From Alistipes putredinis DSM 17216 (GTDB taxonomy: Bacteria > Bacteroidota > Bacteroidia > Bacteroidales > Rikenellaceae), in NCBI RefSeq assembly GCF_000154465.1, contig NZ_DS499580.1, forward strand, positions 248,001-312,000: a DNA stretch of 64,000 bases. The letters run 5' to 3'. Below the pieces are notes generated by a model. It searched no databases. It saw nothing but the letters and a program-made list of their open reading frames with translations, and was not told the origin of the DNA. A program made the translations under genes and the position numbers. This document shows positions 18,501-25,815 of the stretch, piece by piece (the stretch's first letter is position 1; every line of letters starts with the position of its first letter).

Positions 18501-18707
18501 CTGAAAGAAACGACGATTTCAGATAAGAGATTTATTAAAAGAGAAATCGTCGAAAGACAACCGGGATGGAGCAGGAAAAGACAGTATGACATCTATAATG
18601 CTTACAGATATAGAGGCTCGTATCCAAATCATTTGATTGTTCCAACCGGATGTACAGCAAATTATTCTGATTGGGAAGTTGATTTAATTGAAGAAGTTGA
18701 TTTTTAG
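15528..18707 (+). CDS. Surface lipoprotein with duplicated DUF4988/collagen-like modules, BACON-like domain and BspA-type LRRs
   Basis: From the ATG at 15528 the protein is 1059 aa. The signal peptide ends in lipobox FASC, followed by SDEYDD, an acidic stretch like the Bacteroidetes surface-export signal, so the protein should face outward. A short coiled coil (NLENRVAKLEEL) leads to a DUF4988-like module with collagen-like Gly-x-y runs (GKDGQNGTDGEDG) to about residue 230. A second copy spans about 265-445. Next is a BACON-like beta domain (about 568-660, ending TILITQKSG-like), then LRR_5/BspA repeats (about 670-960, such as IPNRAFYQ, TIGEYAFYQC). BspA repeats and BACON domains often bind host proteins or glycans, so adhesion or glycan capture is likely but unproven. 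It lies between the mobile-element integrases and tRNA-Leu. An upstream ATG at 15495 would spoil the signal peptide. Confidence 0.8.
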   Translation: MKKILSVLYIATLLFASCSDEYDDSALTGRVDNLENRVAKLEELCKQMNTNISSLQTIVTALQKNDYVTNVTPIMQNGKEVGYTITFSKSNPITIYHGKDGQNGTDGEDGKPGVDGEDGKNGHTPVIGVKQDTDGSYYWTLDGDWLTDDSGNKIKAEGTDGKDGTDGSNGEDGNDGQDGKPGMDGKDGITPKFKIENDYWYISYDNESTWTQLGKATGEDGKDGEDGISGDPMFTDIDYETNTDYVIFTLSNGTQIKLPTWSAFEALKTLCNQMNTNISSLQTIVTALQNNDYITEITPVMQDGIEIGYTIRFNKSNPITIYHGKDGQNGTDGSDGKPGADGQDGHTPVISVKQDTDGVYYWTLDGKWLTDDSGNKIKAEGTDGKDGADGSDGEDGTDGANGKDGITPKLEIREGYWYISYDNGTNWTQLGKATGEDGTDGTDAVSIFKEITQDEDYIHFKLQDDSVISVPKHHPLSITFSETEDIRVLADKTYSIGYTITGADENTVIKALAQDGFRAVVKKTDNATGTIEITTPSTILPSEVLIFVTDGKERTIMRSINFVEGVIVVTTKSYTVGYNGGTVTVDLSTNIDYTVEIPEADKSWISVADTRTRAAMRDETLTFTVASNSALTVRYSTIRLVDNLGITSETILITQKSGTSQTVHVTTAGTLDQLINSEDKDIIEELTLTGKINTFDFDFIRTMKNLKALDLSKTDNTTIPASCLANTNISTVLLPLGLTAIPNRAFYQAAITSIYIPETVQTIGEYAFYQCKSITGNLVIPDATTSIGNYCFTSCTFNGTLTLGNGLQTIGESAFGGNQSLVGDLTIPVTVTSLGASAFSGNVGFNRHLTIDSGINIPFACFYDCRNFSKLTIAEGVNIIGESAFENLSSITGNLKLPNSITSIGARAFFGCSKIDGYLSLGPNITSIGDCAFVKSIDSEEIIQEKEKLSTDPDMDYYDRIIYDDTYYSAIFSKIYIQSSLPPTITIKSFGLKETTISDKRFIKREIVERQPGWSRKRQYDIYNAYRYRGSYPNHLIVPTGCTANYSDWEVDLIEEVDF
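15646..16860 (+). repeat. Internal tandem duplication inside the lipoprotein gene
   Basis: Bases about 15646-16215 and 16318-16860 are two copies of one module. Both carry a CAGATGAA(C/T)ACCAACATTTC stretch, then TATCATGGTAA(A/G)GATGG, then the GDDG-rich collagen-like part. Differences are largely at third codon positions, so the duplication is old and under protein-level constraint. Confidence 0.75.
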
Positions 18708-18726
18708 CTTTTTAACATCAATAATT

Positions 18727-19494
18727 ATGTGTACAAATTCCAACACTCAACCATCGAATGGACAGCAACTGTCACCCGATGCATTTATTGAGAACTCCCA
18801 AAACGATACTCAAAAGATGAATACATTTACAGCTTATGAAAAAGCAATTGAAGGCTATCAGTTTCAGGTAGGCCGCTACAACATCTGGATGAACTATTAT
18901 GCCATCTTCGTCGGCGCTTTATTCGTCGCTCTTTACTCGATCTGGCCGAAAAGCGAAATCGAAACGCTATGTTGCGCATGCAAACCGGTTTGCGGCAAAG
19001 CTCCTGCGGCAGTTGCAGAATCGCAGGAGTGGTTCTTGCCCCTGATTATATCCGTTCTCGGTTGGATCGCCTCCCTTTGTTGGTACGGAGCCTTGCTCGG
19101 GTACCGTAAGTGGAACGAGCACTGGATTAAAGTGGTACAGGGTATAGAAATGGTACTTAATAAAGATGTATATCCTAATGTTTACACTGCCCAACCGGAA
19201 CGTCCTCAGAAAGAGAGTTTGTGGAAACGTATTAAGAATATTTTTCGATGCAATAAATCAAAATGTTATGCGCCAGGCTTTGTCTCTACTCAGAAAATTA
19301 CCGGAATTTTTATTTTTTTCGCAGCATTGGCTTGGGGCGGTTTGATAACCTACATTTTATATCAATGGTGCTGCGGATGGAACCTTTGGAGCATTATCCT
19401 TAGTGTCCTGTGTGGCTTTCTTACTGTTGTATTGCTGTGTCGTTTACATTGGGGAAAATCAAGATTTTATTCGTCAACTATTATTGATAGATAG
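18727..19494 (+). CDS. Four-helix inner-membrane protein (RipA-like?), unknown function
   Basis: From the ATG at 18727 the protein is 255 aa, starting 19 bases after the lipoprotein stop. Four membrane segments are visible: NYYAIFVGALFVALYSIW, FLPLIISVLGWIASLCWYG, GIFIFFAALAWGGLITYIL and WSIILSVLCGFLTVVLLC. A pair sits in each half, with a soluble loop between them containing CCACKPVC-like cysteines before helix 2 and a basic, Cys-containing stretch (KNIFRCNKSKCY) before helix 3. The segment YEKAIEGYQFQVGRYNIWMNYY reminds me of the RipA-type octameric membrane proteins, but this is a weak memory match. A TTG at 18688 could start a longer form overlapping the lipoprotein gene. A strong terminator closes the unit. 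Confidence 0.65.
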   Translation: MCTNSNTQPSNGQQLSPDAFIENSQNDTQKMNTFTAYEKAIEGYQFQVGRYNIWMNYYAIFVGALFVALYSIWPKSEIETLCCACKPVCGKAPAAVAESQEWFLPLIISVLGWIASLCWYGALLGYRKWNEHWIKVVQGIEMVLNKDVYPNVYTAQPERPQKESLWKRIKNIFRCNKSKCYAPGFVSTQKITGIFIFFAALAWGGLITYILYQWCCGWNLWSIILSVLCGFLTVVLLCRLHWGKSRFYSSTIIDR

Positions 19495-19590
19495 CTACCG
19501 GCGATGAATCGTTGAAAAGAAACTATATTTACTTACGAATCATTGCAAGCTACGAATATTATTTTAGTGGAACAATCCCATTTGACGTAA

Positions 19591-19618
19591 AAAACGGAGG
19601 CTCATCGGCCTCCGTTTT
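19591..19618 (+). terminator. Intrinsic terminator after the membrane-protein gene
   Basis: AAAACGGAGGC pairs with GCCTCCGTTTT across a six-base loop, about 100 bases downstream of the membrane-protein stop. It is T-rich on both sides and so could work both ways. Confidence 0.75.
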
Positions 19619-19700
19619 GTTTAAAATCCAATATTCAATAAACAAAAATTTTCAACTTTACAAAAAAATGCGGACAAAATGCGGACATATCAGCCAAAAT

Positions 19701-19741
19701 AAAAACCTCAAATGATTGTTTATAAGTCATTTGAGGTTTTT
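19701..19741 (-). terminator. Terminator downstream of tRNA-Leu
   Basis: A 15-bp perfect stem (AAAAACCTCAAATGA with TCATTTGAGGTTTTT, 11-base loop) lies immediately 3' of the tRNA on the minus strand and is followed there by a T-rich run. It also marks the edge of the accessory DNA. Confidence 0.75.
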
Positions 19742-19748
19742 TGAATAG

Positions 19749-19832
19749 TACCCGGAGCCGGGATCGAACCGGCACAACATTGCTGTCATTGGTGTTTGAG
19801 ACCAACGCGTCTACCAATTCCGCCATCCGGGC
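19749..19832 (-). tRNA. tRNA-Leu (anticodon CAA)
   Basis: On the minus strand an 84-nt tRNA folds fully. The acceptor stem is GCCCGGA with TCCGGGT, the D-arm contains TGGTAGACGC, the anticodon loop is CTCAAAC in stem TTGGT/ACCAA, and the long variable arm is class II. The T-arm has GGTTCGATCC. CCA is not encoded. The 3' end faces the accessory region, the usual arrangement when islands integrate at a tRNA 3' end. The gene lies 78 bases downstream of uvrC on the same strand. Confidence 0.95.
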
Positions 19833-19910
19833 TGCTAAATCGGTGATTTGCTCTGCAAAAGTAATGATTTATCGAGGAACTCCAAATTTTTTTCGCATTT
19901 TTCTGCGTCC

Positions 19911-21728
19911 TTACTGTCTGCCGAAGTGGACGAGGAGCCTGGCGGCCTTGGCCGGTCCGACGAGGGCCGAGAGTTCTTCGGCAGGGGCCGTGCGGATTTT
20001 CTCCACCGTACGGAAATGGCGCAACAGGAGCTCTATGGTCTTCGGGCCGACTCCTTCGATATTTTCCAGTTCACTGTGAATGAAACCTTTGCTTCGCTTC
20101 TGCCGGTGGAAGGTGATGCCGAAGCGATGGGCTTCGTCGCGGATGTGACACACCACTTTGAGCGGTTCACCCGTACGGCTCAAGTAGTAGGGCATCGGGT
20201 CCCCGGGGAAGAAGATCTCTTCGATCCGCTTGGCCAGGCCTACGATGGGGACTTGTTTTTCGATTCCCAGTTCGCACAGCACGGCATAGGCGCTGGAGAG
20301 CTGTCCTTTGCCGCCGTCCACGATAATCAGGTCGGGCAGTTCGGCTCCTTCGGCGATCAGGCGGCTGTAACGGCGGAAGACGATCTCGCGCATCGAGGCG
20401 AAGTCGTCTGCACCGATGACGGTTTTGATGTTGAAATGGCGGTACTCCTTGCGTGAAGGCTTGCCGTCCCGGAATACCACGCATGAAGCTACCGGGTTGG
20501 TCCCCTGCAGGTTGGAGTTGTCGAAGCATTCGATGTGGCGGGGCGGACGGTCCAGGTGCAGCTCCTTTTGCATGGCGGCCATCAGGCGTTCGGTATGCCG
20601 CTCGGGATTCTTGATCTCGAGGTTCTTGAGCTGTTCGGCGCGATAGATACGGGCGCTCTTGAGCGAGAACTCCAGCAGATCGAGTTTTTCGCCCCGTTTG
20701 GGAACGGTGAAGGTCACTCCGTCGAAAAGTTGCGCGGCCGAGGGGAGGTAGGGAACGATGACCTCTTTGGCCAGCGTTCCGGCGATCGTTTCGGCGATGT
20801 GCTGGATGGCCAGGGTCAGCATTTGGGCCGGATCGGTGTCGATGCCCGTGGTGAGCCGTATCGTATAGACGCCCACGACCGAACCGTGGCGGATGCGCAG
20901 GAAATTGCAGTAGGCCACATCGTCGTCCACCAGCAGGGAGAAGACGTCCACGTCCACGATGCGTGCGCTGACGATCACCGATTTGCTCGAATAGTTGTCC
21001 AGGGCGTCGAGGCGTGTCTTGTAGCGTTGTGCGACTTCGAATTTCAGGTTTCGGGCGGCTGCCTCCATCTCTTTTTCAAGATAGGTACGCACGGGGCGCA
21101 GGTCGCCTTTGAGAATCGAAACCGTCATATCGACCAGTGCGTCGTATTCTTCTTCGCTTTGCGCTCCCACGCAAGGTCCCTTGCAGTTGCCCAGGTGGTA
21201 TTGCAGGCAGACCGAATAGCGCCCTTTGGCGATAGCCGCCGGCGAAAGGTTGAGCGAGCAGGTTCGCAGGGGAATCACCTCGCGGATAAACTCCAGGATA
21301 CTGCGCTGCATCATTACCGAGCCGTAGGGACCGAAATATTGGGAGCCGTCGCGGTTGAGGATGCGGGTGGACTGTACGCGCGGGAACGGTTCGCGGCGCA
21401 CGACGATCCAGGGATAGGTCTTGTCGTCCTTGAGCAGGATGTTGTAGCGCGGCTGGAGGGTCTTGATCAACGAGTTTTCGAGCAGCAGGGCGTCCGTTTC
21501 GGTATCGACGACGATGTGCCGGATCGCAGCGATCTGCCTCACGAGTACCTGTACCTTGGCGCTGTGTTCCTTGTTCTGCATGAAATACGAGCTGACCCGC
21601 TTGCGCAAGCTTTTGGCTTTGCCGACGTAGATGATCGCCCCGTTCTTGTCCAGAAACTGATATACGCCCGGTGACAGAGGCAGCAGGGCCACCTGTTCTT
21701 TCAACCCGTATTTTTTTACGTTGTCCAT
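19911..21728 (-). CDS. uvrC: Excinuclease ABC subunit C
   Basis: From the ATG at 21728 the protein is 605 aa, normal for UvrC. The N-terminal GIY-YIG nuclease domain is present (SPGVYQFLDKNGAIIYVGKA, about residues 18-37), which makes the 3' incision. The UVR helical hairpin that binds UvrB is near 195-235 (YLEKEMEAAARNLKFEVAQRY). The RNase H-like domain for the 5' incision includes HIECFDNSNLQGTNPVAS and IIVDGGKGQLSSA. Tandem helix-hairpin-helix motifs end the protein (IEGVGPKTIELLLRHF, LVGPAKAARLLVHFG). The frame is open to 22148, but the extra 140 residues are not UvrC-like and cross a promoter. UvrC acts in nucleotide excision repair with UvrA and UvrB, which are not in the window. Confidence 0.97.
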   Translation of the reverse strand: MDNVKKYGLKEQVALLPLSPGVYQFLDKNGAIIYVGKAKSLRKRVSSYFMQNKEHSAKVQVLVRQIAAIRHIVVDTETDALLLENSLIKTLQPRYNILLKDDKTYPWIVVRREPFPRVQSTRILNRDGSQYFGPYGSVMMQRSILEFIREVIPLRTCSLNLSPAAIAKGRYSVCLQYHLGNCKGPCVGAQSEEEYDALVDMTVSILKGDLRPVRTYLEKEMEAAARNLKFEVAQRYKTRLDALDNYSSKSVIVSARIVDVDVFSLLVDDDVAYCNFLRIRHGSVVGVYTIRLTTGIDTDPAQMLTLAIQHIAETIAGTLAKEVIVPYLPSAAQLFDGVTFTVPKRGEKLDLLEFSLKSARIYRAEQLKNLEIKNPERHTERLMAAMQKELHLDRPPRHIECFDNSNLQGTNPVASCVVFRDGKPSRKEYRHFNIKTVIGADDFASMREIVFRRYSRLIAEGAELPDLIIVDGGKGQLSSAYAVLCELGIEKQVPIVGLAKRIEEIFFPGDPMPYYLSRTGEPLKVVCHIRDEAHRFGITFHRQKRSKGFIHSELENIEGVGPKTIELLLRHFRTVEKIRTAPAEELSALVGPAKAARLLVHFGRQ

Positions 21729-21734
21729 CTGTCG

Positions 21735-21742
21735 CAAAAGTA
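21735..21742 (-). promoter_or_regulatory. -7 box of uvrC
   Basis: TACTTTTG on the minus strand lies 6 bases upstream of the uvrC start, giving a very short leader. No good -33 box is visible at the usual distance. Confidence 0.4.
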
Positions 21743-21854
21743 GCAAAATTTTAACAAAGACCTCTGCCGTGCGCTGAATCGGAGAATGAGCCGGAGTTTT
21801 TCGGCAGAAGTCGTCGATTGAACAGATTGTTCGTGGTTGAAAAGTATTTATATT

Positions 21855-21886
21855 TTGATTATTTGTCGAAAACATTATACCTTTGG
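21855..21886 (+). promoter_or_regulatory. Promoter of the lipoprotein/DUF5723 pair
   Basis: TTTG, a 20-base spacer and TACCTTTG match the Bacteroidetes consensus exactly, 27 bases upstream of the lipoprotein start codon at 21913. Confidence 0.75.
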
Positions 21887-21912
21887 GCCATTGTATTGAG
21901 CAAAATCTGCCT

Positions 21913-22842
21913 ATGAAAAATTTTTTATCCCTGTTATGTATTCTTTCGCTCTGCTTCGGGTGCGACAAGGCGTATGATCTGAACAAGATCGAATCCGGCG
22001 ATGTAACCATCGGCAACGACCAGAGCGAATGGATTATGCCGTTGGCGCAGATCACGGTCGGAATGGACGAGTTGCAGGACGGCAGTGCGGATATCCGCGC
22101 TATTTTCGACGAGGTCGATATCTGGTTGCCGACGACGCTCCCGGGCAATGCGGAGTGGGTCGATATCGTCCGTCTTTCGAGCGATGGAACTTATCTGGAC
22201 GGAATGCTGGAGGCTCTTATCGACGAGATGCTCGTTCCCGGATCGAAAAAAATGGACGAAGTGGTCGATCTGATTTGGTCCAACGAAGGTTACCGCGAGC
22301 GTTTTACGGCGTTGATTCCGGCCGATAGCGAGGAACTTTTCAAGGCGGAATTCAAGGAGTTTTTCGGCGAGGACAACGAGGCTGGCGAAGCGTTGCGCGA
22401 TACGATGGGCGAGCTGGCGCGGGAATTTCTTTCCCAGATTAAAATCAATACGATTACTTATAATGCGACGTTGGATGTCGACGATGATTTGATCGATATG
22501 CTTGCCGACAACCTCGATCCCGAGGGTACCGTCGATCCGGTCAATACGCTCGATTTGTACGGCGAGGTGCGGAGCAGTCTGCCGGTGAGCTTCGAAGTAG
22601 CTGCGGATTTTTCCGAAACGAACGTGGCTATCGCGCCTTTCCTGGTCGAACCCGACGAAGAGAATGACATCGCTCCCGTGCGGCTTTACAAGGATGATAT
22701 CCGGAGTTTGTTCTCTTTCTTCGAACTGAATGTCGATTTTATGCCGCAGAAATATTATCCGCGCATCGGATTCAGCGACAGCCAGTCGATTCGTATGATG
22801 CTGCATTTGAAGAAACGCGGCGGTCTTAATCTGAACCTTTAA
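21913..22842 (+). CDS. Lipoprotein of unknown function, paired with DUF5723 protein
   Basis: From the ATG at 21913 the protein is 309 aa. It has a lipoprotein signal peptide (MKNFLSLLCILSLCFGC) followed by DKAYDLNKIESGD. The rest is acidic and soluble, with no motif I recognise. A repeated theme is short strands with Asp/Glu-rich turns. It ends 14 bases before a DUF5723 outer-membrane gene and shares its promoter, so the two probably work in the same envelope complex. Function is unknown. Confidence 0.7.
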   Translation: MKNFLSLLCILSLCFGCDKAYDLNKIESGDVTIGNDQSEWIMPLAQITVGMDELQDGSADIRAIFDEVDIWLPTTLPGNAEWVDIVRLSSDGTYLDGMLEALIDEMLVPGSKKMDEVVDLIWSNEGYRERFTALIPADSEELFKAEFKEFFGEDNEAGEALRDTMGELAREFLSQIKINTITYNATLDVDDDLIDMLADNLDPEGTVDPVNTLDLYGEVRSSLPVSFEVAADFSETNVAIAPFLVEPDEENDIAPVRLYKDDIRSLFSFFELNVDFMPQKYYPRIGFSDSQSIRMMLHLKKRGGLNLNL

Positions 22843-22856
22843 TCCGGATTCCTCAT

Positions 22857-24227
22857 ATGAAAAAGATCATATATACTTTGATTGCGGCATTTGTCGCATG
22901 TACGGCCGTGGCACAGACGCCGAGTGCCTACTTTATGGAGGGTTCGACTTTCCGCAGCCAGCTTAACCCGGCTTTCGCTCCGCTGCGCGGCTATGTGAAT
23001 ATTCCCGTATTGGGCGGTGTGCAGGTCAACGTTTCCGGTAACCTCTCCGTCAGCGATATTTTTTATCCGGTGAACGGAAGTTTGGTAACGCTGTTCGACA
23101 AGAATGTTTCTGCGGCCGAGGCGTTGGGAAATCTGCGCTCGAAAAATATGCTCGGAACCGATGCCCGGATCAATATCGTCGGTTTCGGTGCATTCCGCAA
23201 GGATCATAAGACATTCTGGTCGTTCGATCTGAATATGCGTGTGGAGGCGGAGGCCAATATGCCCTATTCGTTGTTCGACTTTCTCAAGAACGGACGGAAC
23301 GAGGCCGTTATCAACGATATCAAAGCCTCGACACAGGCTTATCTCGAGGCCGCTTTCAGTTACTCTTTTCCGCTGACGGATCAGATTTATCTCGGTGCTC
23401 GGGGTAAGTTTCTCGTCGGCGCGGGCCGTGCGCGGACGTCGATCGACCGGCTCGATATAAAATTGCAGGAGAATAGTTGGAATATCGACGCGGACGGTTC
23501 GTTCGAAATGTCGGGCCTTGAGATGAGCTCCATGCAGCGTCCCGACGGGTCGGAATATTATTCGTTCAACGATTTCGACGTCTCTTCCTACAAAGGGCCT
23601 GCGGGTTACGGTTTTGCCGTCGATCTGGGTGTGATGTACGACGTGATTCCCGATTTGCAGCTCTCTTTCGCCGTGAACGACCTGGGTTTCATTTCGTGGG
23701 GAAAGAAATACCTGGAGCGTGGGCAGATGACCAAATCCCAATCTTTTACCGGCGTGGAGATCATCGACGGTGAGGTTCACGATCCGGAGTTCGATTTCGG
23801 CGAGCTGGAGTTCGACCGGGTGCAGGCTTCCAAAGGCAAGACCGAGATGCTGCGCACCTCGATCAATCTGGGGGCCGAGTACGAGGTTTGGCGTCACAAG
23901 ATCGGCCTGGGTCTGCTTTACAACGTACGTGTCTGGGATGTGAAGACGTTCCACAACCTGACCGCCTCGGTGAACTTCCACCCGATTCCCTGGTTTACGC
24001 TGACTACCAGTTATTCGTTTCTCAACGGCCAGGGGCACGCCCTCGGTGTGGCGATCAATGCCTGCCCCAGTTGGATCAACTTCTTCCTGGCGACCGATAT
24101 GTTGATTTGCAGCCATACGCCGCAGTTCCTGCCCGTCACTTCGACTTCGATGAACGTGACGCTCGGCATCGGCGTTCCGATCGGGCGGCGCAGCCACCGC
24201 ATTCCGGGAGAGTATCTCTACCGATAA
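22857..24227 (+). CDS. DUF5723-like outer-membrane beta-barrel protein
   Basis: The 456-aa protein has a cleavable signal peptide (MKKIIYTLIAAFVACTAVAQ) and then alternating amphipathic strands with aromatic girdle residues (VWRHKIGLGLLYNVRVWD, FTLTTSYSFLN, SMNVTLGIGVPIG) typical of an outer-membrane barrel. An early block (FRSQLNPAFAPLRGYVNIPVLGGVQ) matches my memory of the DUF5723 family. Its role is unknown; related barrels include transport and surface-assembly proteins. It follows the lipoprotein gene by 14 bases and ends at a strong hairpin. Confidence 0.75.
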   Translation: MKKIIYTLIAAFVACTAVAQTPSAYFMEGSTFRSQLNPAFAPLRGYVNIPVLGGVQVNVSGNLSVSDIFYPVNGSLVTLFDKNVSAAEALGNLRSKNMLGTDARINIVGFGAFRKDHKTFWSFDLNMRVEAEANMPYSLFDFLKNGRNEAVINDIKASTQAYLEAAFSYSFPLTDQIYLGARGKFLVGAGRARTSIDRLDIKLQENSWNIDADGSFEMSGLEMSSMQRPDGSEYYSFNDFDVSSYKGPAGYGFAVDLGVMYDVIPDLQLSFAVNDLGFISWGKKYLERGQMTKSQSFTGVEIIDGEVHDPEFDFGELEFDRVQASKGKTEMLRTSINLGAEYEVWRHKIGLGLLYNVRVWDVKTFHNLTASVNFHPIPWFTLTTSYSFLNGQGHALGVAINACPSWINFFLATDMLICSHTPQFLPVTSTSMNVTLGIGVPIGRRSHRIPGEYLYR

Positions 24228-24249
24228 TAATATTGTATGATATTAGTTA

Positions 24250-24282
24250 AGAAGCCTGCATCGGTAGATGCAGGCTTCTTTG
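24250..24282 (+). terminator. Terminator after the DUF5723 gene
   Basis: AGAAGCCTGCAT pairs with ATGCAGGCTTCT across a six-base loop, 23 bases after the stop. The T-run is short. Confidence 0.7.
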
Positions 24283-24428
24283 ATGCGGTGTTTTCTCTTT
24301 TTACGATTCTTTGCCGTAACCGGTGTTTGCCGGTTTTCGATGGCGGAATCCCGAAGGGGTACGTCTTCGGGCCGGAGAACACGTGGGAACGGTAGGATTT
24401 GATTATGGGACCAAAGTCGGCACTCGTT

Positions 24429-24965
24429 TTACCGTCCGCAGCAAAGGTGATCGACCGGAACGTCGAACGGATCGGCGGGCAGCTCCTCCACGACTTGATG
24501 CGGATAGCACACGCCTGCCTTGAAAGCCCGGAAACCCGGCTGCGACAGGTATTTGTCGTAGAATCCCTTGCCGCGTCCCAGGCGCATGCCTGCGGCGGTG
24601 AACGCCACACCCGGCACGATGATAAAATCGATCTCCTCGGGGCGGCACAGCGCAGTGGCCTCCGGTTCCGAAATGCCGAACGAGCCGGAATCGTTCATCG
24701 AGGCGGGATCGTAATCGTAGAATCGCATTATGTCGCCTTCCACGCGGGGCAGCACGATCCGTTTGGAGCGGCTCCAGCGTTCGAGTGCCGGGGCGGTGAG
24801 GGGTTCGTCTTTGAGCGAAGCGAAAAGGGCCACCACTTTGGCGCGTGCGAAGGCCGGAAGCCTCTCCGCTTCGTTGAAAATACGTGCGGAAAGCTCTTCG
24901 CGCTGTTCCGAAGAAAGGGCCGTATTGAGCCCTTTCATCTGTTTCCGGATTTCCGTTTTGGTCAT
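24429..24965 (-). CDS. 5-formyltetrahydrofolate cyclo-ligase
   Basis: The 178-aa protein has the family signature near its C-terminus (IIVPGVAFTAAGMRLGRGKGFYDKYL, about residues 114-139) and an N-terminal KTEIRKQMKGL helix with the substrate-binding Arg/Lys. It converts 5-formyl-THF to 5,10-methenyl-THF using ATP, recycling a dead-end folate. Length is normal. It is a single gene on the minus strand, divergent from sdhC. It supports the one-carbon pool used by PurN and PurH encoded further along this window. Confidence 0.92.
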   Translation of the reverse strand: MTKTEIRKQMKGLNTALSSEQREELSARIFNEAERLPAFARAKVVALFASLKDEPLTAPALERWSRSKRIVLPRVEGDIMRFYDYDPASMNDSGSFGISEPEATALCRPEEIDFIIVPGVAFTAAGMRLGRGKGFYDKYLSQPGFRAFKAGVCYPHQVVEELPADPFDVPVDHLCCGR

Positions 24966-25006
24966 AAAATGCCTGATTTTAAGCGTAAATTTCGAATTGT
25001 TTTGTG

Positions 25007-25036
25007 TTGTTATTATGCAAACAATGACTATCTTTG
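25007..25036 (+). promoter_or_regulatory. Promoter of sdhCAB
   Basis: TTG, a 19-base spacer and TATCTTTG fit the Bacteroidetes consensus, 49 bases upstream of the sdhC start. Confidence 0.65.
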
Positions 25037-25084
25037 CCGAAGCGCAAACAAATTTTTAACAAAAATAAACAAATTTCAAACATT

Positions 25085-25783
25085 ATGGGCTGTTTTCTAA
25101 CTAATTCTTCTCTTGGCAAGAAGTTGGTAATGAGCATTACCGGTTGTTTCCTCGTGCTCTTTATCCTCTTCCACATGTCGATGAACATCGTGGCGATCTT
25201 CTCGCCCGAGGCGTACAACACGGTCTGCGCATTCCTGGGTGCCAACTGGTATGCGTTGGTCGGAACGCTGGTGCTGGTCGCCGGTATCCTGATCCACTTC
25301 ATTTATGCGCTGGTGCTGACCGTGAACAACTACAAGGCGCGCGGTTCGCAGCGTTATGCCGTTACCGTGAAGGAAAAGGGTGTGCAGTGGGCATCGAAAA
25401 ACATGCTTGCGCTGGGATGGATCATCCTCGGCGGTCTGTTGCTCCATCTGTTCAACTTCTGGTCGAAGATGCAGCTGGTCGAGGTGCTGGGACACCATGA
25501 AAATTCGCTCGGCTTCTCGCCGCAGGACGGCGCTGCGCTGATTCAGTACACCTTCTCGCAGTGGTACTACGTGGTGATCTACCTGGTTTGGTTCTTCGCC
25601 CTCTGGTTCCACCTTACGCACGGCGTGTGGTCGATGTTCCAGTCGGTGGGCTGGGGCAACGACATCTGGTATCCGCGCCTGAAATGTATCGCCAACATCG
25701 TGGCGACCGTCGTGTTCCTCGGTTTCGCTGTGGTCGTGCTGGTCTATTTCTTCCGGAGTCTTTGCTGCGGTTGTGTCTGCTAA
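25085..25783 (+). CDS. sdhC: Succinate dehydrogenase/fumarate reductase cytochrome b subunit
   Basis: From the ATG at 25085 the protein is 232 aa with five membrane segments (for example ITGCFLVLFILFHMSMNIV and IVATVVFLGFAVVVLVYFF). Conserved His residues lie in the helices (FHMSMN, LIHFIYAL, LLHLF, FHLTHGVW). This is the single-subunit diheme anchor type known from Wolinella and Bacteroides. It passes electrons between menaquinol and the SdhA/SdhB heads. An upstream in-frame start at 25034 overlaps the promoter and is rejected. In Bacteroidales the complex works mainly as fumarate reductase in anaerobic succinate formation. It leads the sdhCAB operon. Confidence 0.93.
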   Translation: MGCFLTNSSLGKKLVMSITGCFLVLFILFHMSMNIVAIFSPEAYNTVCAFLGANWYALVGTLVLVAGILIHFIYALVLTVNNYKARGSQRYAVTVKEKGVQWASKNMLALGWIILGGLLLHLFNFWSKMQLVEVLGHHENSLGFSPQDGAALIQYTFSQWYYVVIYLVWFFALWFHLTHGVWSMFQSVGWGNDIWYPRLKCIANIVATVVFLGFAVVVLVYFFRSLCCGCVC

Positions 25784-25815
25784 CATCTTACGTTGAATTA
25801 TAAAAATATAGAGAT

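Noticed and set aside
19635..19826. Small minus-strand frame starting MAELVDAL
   Set aside because: It is the translation of tRNA-Leu and its terminator, a well-known false gene.
21729..22148. 140-residue N-terminal extension of uvrC
   Set aside because: Not UvrC-like, overlaps the next promoter; the ATG at 21728 gives the normal length.
24228..24428. Possible small gene between the DUF5723 gene and the cyclo-ligase
   Set aside because: Only the terminator is convincing; frames here are short and without family resemblance.
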